From JAGORM01 sp050255815 (GTDB lineage Bacteria > Patescibacteriota > Microgenomatia > Levybacterales > GWA1-39-11): a stretch of 64,000 bases of DNA. The notes under the pieces were generated by a model that ran no database searches, was not told where the DNA came from, and worked only from the letters and a program-made list of their open reading frames with translations. Location: NCBI GenBank assembly GCA_050255815.1, contig JBLMVJ010000035.1, positions 24,919-88,918 of the forward strand, in the 5' to 3' direction. Positions 60,501 to 64,000 of this stretch are shown one piece after another. Position 1 is the stretch's first letter; the number at the start of each line of letters is the position of its first letter. The translations under genes were made by a program, and so were the position numbers.

Positions 60501-63500
60501 ATTATGTCGGGATGCAGTAACCCAGCAAATTACTGAATGTCCTGCAAATGCTAACAATACCACGCTGCAGCTTGCGTATGATACCGGAAACACTATTACC
60601 ACCACGGACGGAAGAAATATTGACTTTACCCTGGCATCCGGCCTTACTACCCAAACTTCTTTTGCCCTGACCAATGCAGGCACCGGCACTGCTTTTGTCC
60701 TGAATGACACCAACCTGGGAACCAACACATCACTCGCTATCCAGTCAGGCGGGGTTACCTCCCTCTCTATTACTGAAAATGGAACAGTATCAACTAGTGG
60801 CAACATCTCCACTACCGGGTCCGGTGCTATTACCTCCGCAGGAACGCTTACCGCCGGAAACGGGTTAACCCAGACAACGGGTGCCCTTAATTTGACTGCA
60901 ACCTCCGGCGCCCTGGCCCTTTCCGGTTTAGGCGCTTCCTCTGTTTCTGCAGGCACAAATAATCTCACCTTCACTTCAGGAAACTTTAACACCACTGCCA
61001 CCGGCATTAATGGAACGGCAATTGGTGCGACTACCCCGTCAACCGGCGCATTCACTACGCTTTCTGCAAATGGAACCGTCACATTCTCTACGTTAAATGC
61101 AGCAGGAGTTGTCATTAATGACGCTTCAGGAATTTTATCTACGGAAGCACAGCTTGCTCCGGCACGGGGAGGCACCGGAGTTGATGCTTCTGCTGCTGCA
61201 AACGGACAGCTGCTGATTGGCAACGGAACAGGCTTTACTCTGGCTACCCTCACCGGTACCGCAAACCAGGTAAATGTTGCCAATGCTTCCGGCTCCATCA
61301 CGCTTTCCACTCCTCAGGACATTGCCACCACTTCTACCCCAACGTTTGCGGGACTTACCGTTGGGACAACCGGCCTTACTATATCCGGCGCTGCAACGGA
61401 CATTACTACGGGGGCAAATGAGGACTTAACGGTAGCACCAAACGGAACCGGAAAAATTAATTTATCAAACACAACTGTTTTGGGTACGCTTCCTGCGGCT
61501 CCTGTTGCAGCTACCACCCTGTGCCGTGATGATACTACTCATGAAATTACCCAATGTCCCGCCAATGCTTCAAACGTAACTTTACAGCTGGCTTATGACG
61601 CCGGCAACACCATCACCACCACAACCGGCAGAAATATTTCTTTCACCCTGTATGATGAATCTTCCAATTCCGGTACTGCTACTTCTTTTGACCTGACCAA
61701 CGCAGGGACTGCTTCCGCTTTTGTTTTGAATGATACCAATGCCGCCACTAACACCGCACTGGAAATCCAATCCGGCGGGGTTACTGCTATGACTATTAAT
61801 GAAAATGGCACCCTTTCAACTACCGGCAACATCTCAACCACCGGGTCAGGCACTATTACTTCAGCCGGCACATTAACAGCCTCAAATGGCCTTACTCAGA
61901 CAACCGGCACCTTAAACCTGACTGCTACCGCCGGGGCGCTCACTCTTTCCGGACTCTCTGCATCATCTATTAATACCGGCGCAAATAACCTGGTCTTTAC
62001 CTCCGGCAACTTTAACACCACCGCCACCGGCATTAATGGAACCGCAATTGGTGCCACAACCCCGTCAACCGGTGCATTCACTACGCTTTCTGCCCAGTCA
62101 GCAGCGCTCACCGACACCACCAACCAGTTAGTTTTGGGAACTACCAATACCACTACCATCTCTTCTGCCGCCCCCTCTGCTTCCCGGACCGCAACTATCC
62201 CCGCCCTAACCGGCAATGATACGTTTGTGTTTGAAAACCAGGCGCAAACCTTAACCAATAAAACATTTGTAGATACTTCAACAACATTCCAGAACCAAAC
62301 CGACAATACAAAACAATTTATCTTTGACCTGAGCCCTATCACCACAGGAACTACCAGAACTATTACCGTTCCTGACTATGACGGAACTATCTGCTTGACC
62401 ACCGGAAACTGCGCAGGCTCAGGGGGCGTTGTAGGGGGAACCGGAACCCAAAACAGGATAACAAAATTTACCGTTACCGGATCTACCATAGGGGATTCAA
62501 ATATTTCGGATGATGGTACGGTAATCACAGCCTTTTCGGCCTTAAATATTGGAGACCAAACCGGAACAGATACCCTTTCTCTCCTAAGACTGAGTGACGC
62601 TTCCGCTGGGACACAGACCATCAATTCAAACGCCCTTACCTTCCAGGGTGCTTATTGGTCAGGCGGCATTTCAAATAATATTGGATTCAGCCTGCAAAAT
62701 ACCGTTACGGGAACCGGGCCTTCCTACCAGCTTTCATTTTTAGACAATGGGGGGTCTCCGGTTGCTGCGCTTACGAACACCGGAACGCTCAGTCTTGCAG
62801 GCACTACTAACCAGTTAGTGTTAGGCACTACAAACACCACCACCATTTCTTCTACCGCCCCTGCCGCTTCCCGGACCGCAACCATTCCCGCTCTAACCGG
62901 CAATGATACGTTTGTCTTTGAGAATCAAACCCAAACTTTAAATAATAAAACAGTTGGATCAGCAGGGCTGGTCTTTTCAGGCGCAGCACCTGATATTACC
63001 ACCGGAACAAATGAAGATTTCACCGTCTCTCCAAACGGAAGCGGACAGATTGTGTTGTCAAATACCAGCGTTCTTAACTCGCTTCCTGCTGCACCGGCAC
63101 TGGCAACCACCCTTTGTAGGGATGACACTACCCATGAAATCACCCAATGTCCCGCAAATGCTGCCAACATTACTTTACAGCTTGCGTATGATAAAGGAAA
63201 TACCATCCTCACCACAGATGGAAGGGATATAGCCTTCACCCTGGCATCCGGACTTACCACCCCTACCTCATTCACCTTAACAAATGCCGGGACTGCTTCT
63301 GCCTTTGTCTTGAATGACACCAATGGTGCAACTAACACTGCAATTGAAATCCAATCCGGCGGGGTTACTGCCATGACTATTAATGAAAACGGCACCCTTT
63401 CAACCACGGGAAATCTTTCAACCACCGGATCCGGTACCATTACCTCAGCAGGGACTATTACAGCCCAGGCTACTACCAATCAATTAGTTCTGGGTTCCGG

Positions 63501-63999
63501 AAACACTACCACCATCTCCTCTACCGCCCCTGCCGCTTCCCGGACCGCAACCATTCCCGCTCTAACTGGCAATGATACCTTTGTCTTTGAGAATGAAACC
63601 CAAACGTTAACCAATAAAACTATTGGGACTACCGGGTTGGTCTTTTCAAATGCGGCAACTGATATTACTACGGGGACAAATGAGGACTTAACTTTAGCGC
63701 CGGACGGAACCGGAAAAATAGTGCTCTCTAACACAACGGTCCTCAACTCGCTTCCTGCTGCCGGTGCTGCCGGAACTACGCTCTGCCGGGATAATACAAC
63801 GAATCAGATAACCCAGTGTCCGGCAAATGCCGCCAACATTTCTTTACAACTTGCGTATGACGCAGGCAATACTATTACTACCACAACCGGACGGGATATT
63901 GCATTTACCCTCTATGATGAGTCTTCCAATTCCGGTACTGCTACCCATTTTGACCTCACCAATGCCGGAACCGGTACCGCCTTTATCCTGAATGATACC
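57595..63999 (+). CDS. Giant phage-fibre-like repetitive surface protein, N-terminal HTH and membrane anchor (3' end outside window)
   Basis: The frame is open from the ATG at 57595 to the window edge: at least 2,135 residues. Residues 1-55 (LLTISEAAEYLEVS...FYTPEQLEEFAKMM) again resemble a MerR-like domain, similar to the upstream protein; about 129-147 is a transmembrane helix (KLALASSALFILGIGLV); the rest is Thr/Gly/Ala/Asn-rich and outside. It is built from modules such as GGTGLTTYATGDLIY, ATIPALTGNDTFVFEN, QTLTNKTIG, TTGTNEDFTISPNGTGQIVLSN, TLCRDxxTxxITQCPANA and TGTGTITSAGTLTA, typical of phage tail fibres and related bacterial surface proteins. The TLCRD module recurs near 59825, 60505, 61515, 63110 and 63780, giving a basic unit of about 670-680 bp. 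Each unit has two cysteines. The C-terminal domain is not visible. Confidence 0.85.
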   Translation, partial: MNLLTISEAAEYLEVSIKELLAFKEHNILKPFLENEEGIFYTPEQLEEFAKMMTDKDISPETVAPQTPLIPIRLSETEEITTEPKSGLYGVLIKWLGNEFYSDEFIKNYFHSQLQESLTFTLKLPNRKKLALASSALFILGIGLVTQQSRVKYFYGRIEEKFQRVNQNGASVLAAQTSKVKLAGNVIFSLPVEFKQSANIAKNLTVGGTGEFKGNLTAPNILYGLKAGEHILITGQESQTPTISVDLNGTVSSINGATGDVTLEAGTDISIDGLTINNISTLATIAQRGTCDSCITDADVSNNLTITSGGNVSGDAIKTGIVMPGVGGTGLTTYATGDLIYASASDTLANLPIGDTTGKVLTVDNGIPAWSNFTITSNGANDAIFGSNVGIGAAPSDLDADFNRFALEVHGSIGPDQNNLYDLGSPTKQYRNLYLTGQTTSGGNITIANTSPTIFLIDTDPGQNQYTINVDNSQFTITNSTTGANALTAEANGNVDLAGGSASTGCTITDASGDLTCSGNITTTNTSGTVGFFSRNNATSTLTPATAGDSITTGGNLSTTGTGAITSAGLLTASNGFTQTTGTLNISANGDSTIDAAANQLTITSANFSTTATGINSTAIGATTPSTGAFTSLSAQTGTFSNTNNQLTLGTGSTTIINAAAGAAPETATIPALTGPDTFVMVSQSQTLDNKTIGSTGLIFSNATTDVTTGTNEDFTITPNGSGQIVLSNIVRMGSLPVAGGAATTLCRDNASNEVTQCPANSSNVDLQQAYNAGNAINATDAFGDIAFSLDAASSRAFTLTNAGTAASAFVINDTNVATQNALEIQSGGVTSMTIDENGSLSTSGNLTTTGTGTITSAGSITSQATSNQIILGTGNTTTISSTAPLASRTATIPALSGNDTFVFENETQTLANKTIGTSGLVFSAAATDVTTGTNEDFTISPNGTGQIVLSNTAVLGTLIAPTGNAVKTLCRDAVTQQITECPANANNTTLQLAYDTGNTITTTDGRNIDFTLASGLTTQTSFALTNAGTGTAFVLNDTNLGTNTSLAIQSGGVTSLSITENGTVSTSGNISTTGSGAITSAGTLTAGNGLTQTTGALNLTATSGALALSGLGASSVSAGTNNLTFTSGNFNTTATGINGTAIGATTPSTGAFTTLSANGTVTFSTLNAAGVVINDASGILSTEAQLAPARGGTGVDASAAANGQLLIGNGTGFTLATLTGTANQVNVANASGSITLSTPQDIATTSTPTFAGLTVGTTGLTISGAATDITTGANEDLTVAPNGTGKINLSNTTVLGTLPAAPVAATTLCRDDTTHEITQCPANASNVTLQLAYDAGNTITTTTGRNISFTLYDESSNSGTATSFDLTNAGTASAFVLNDTNAATNTALEIQSGGVTAMTINENGTLSTTGNISTTGSGTITSAGTLTASNGLTQTTGTLNLTATAGALTLSGLSASSINTGANNLVFTSGNFNTTATGINGTAIGATTPSTGAFTTLSAQSAALTDTTNQLVLGTTNTTTISSAAPSASRTATIPALTGNDTFVFENQAQTLTNKTFVDTSTTFQNQTDNTKQFIFDLSPITTGTTRTITVPDYDGTICLTTGNCAGSGGVVGGTGTQNRITKFTVTGSTIGDSNISDDGTVITAFSALNIGDQTGTDTLSLLRLSDASAGTQTINSNALTFQGAYWSGGISNNIGFSLQNTVTGTGPSYQLSFLDNGGSPVAALTNTGTLSLAGTTNQLVLGTTNTTTISSTAPAASRTATIPALTGNDTFVFENQTQTLNNKTVGSAGLVFSGAAPDITTGTNEDFTVSPNGSGQIVLSNTSVLNSLPAAPALATTLCRDDTTHEITQCPANAANITLQLAYDKGNTILTTDGRDIAFTLASGLTTPTSFTLTNAGTASAFVLNDTNGATNTAIEIQSGGVTAMTINENGTLSTTGNLSTTGSGTITSAGTITAQATTNQLVLGSGNTTTISSTAPAASRTATIPALTGNDTFVFENETQTLTNKTIGTTGLVFSNAATDITTGTNEDLTLAPDGTGKIVLSNTTVLNSLPAAGAAGTTLCRDNTTNQITQCPANAANISLQLAYDAGNTITTTTGRDIAFTLYDESSNSGTATHFDLTNAGTGTAFILNDT

Positions 64000-64000
64000 A

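Noticed and set aside
58056..63746. Series of long minus-strand ORFs (Pro/Val-rich) opposite the right end
   Set aside because: They mirror the repetitive plus-strand giant gene, have no promoter or recognisable domain and arise from its codon bias (Thr/Gly/Ala repeats).

Overview
The window looks like a chromosome segment of a bacterium of the Candidate Phyla Radiation (Patescibacteria, possibly a Microgenomates-type lineage). I infer this from the gene content (archaeal-type ATP-dependent DNA ligase, IMP dehydrogenase without CBS domains, few biosynthetic genes, many glycosyltransferases and membrane proteins of unknown role), from a 23S rRNA gene swollen by introns and intervening sequences, and from the absence of a 16S gene beside 23S-5S. 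No taxonomic search was possible.

Layout. 1-4.2 kb: cell-surface glycosylation genes (membrane protein fragment, GT2, GT4, galE). 4.2-4.9 kb: a non-coding region with a promoter-driven small RNA candidate, a 48-codon gene and an AT-rich stretch. 4.9-9.2 kb (minus): PIN-TRAM nuclease-like protein, RadA, S1-domain protein, membrane protein. 9.2-12.8 kb: M50 protease, enolase, phosphoglycerate mutase and an unknown anchored protein. 12.8-17.3 kb: one ABC ATPase followed by four ABC-2 type permeases. 17.3-19.2 kb (minus): pth, guaB. 19.2-24.4 kb (minus): promoter, tRNA-Ala, 23S with two group I introns and two stem-flanked insertions (one carrying a GIY-YIG ORF), then 5S. 24.4-29.0 kb (minus): glycosidase, phosphate transporter pair, thioredoxin reductase and thioredoxin. 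29-49.5 kb: glycosyltransferases, PHP protein, alkyltransferase, pseudopilin, DNA ligase, Fic, RecF, GpsA, NAD(P)HX dehydratase, UMP kinase, HAD, MsrA and others. 49.5-64 kb: an F1-type ATPase operon followed by two DNA-binding-like, membrane-anchored proteins, the second a giant phage-fibre-like repetitive protein that runs off the right edge.

The strongest candidate for an undescribed system is 49.6-64 kb. The operon has recognisable b, delta, alpha, gamma, beta and epsilon genes in the usual order, with intact nucleotide-binding motifs. It has no subunit a. The gene in the c position encodes a signal peptide, a roughly 170-residue extracytoplasmic domain, and a c-like hairpin that keeps the RNP loop but lacks any membrane carboxylate. 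As it stands this cannot be a normal ion-driven ATP synthase. It looks like an ATP-driven rotary or conformational machine coupled to an outside domain that resembles the end domain of phage-fibre-like proteins, with a giant fibre-like gene just downstream.

A second theme is transcription. Many genes have a clear -10 box (often with a -35 at 17-18 bp) ending only 5-9 nt before the start codon, so leaderless mRNAs appear common. This resolved several start codons and supported several very small genes.
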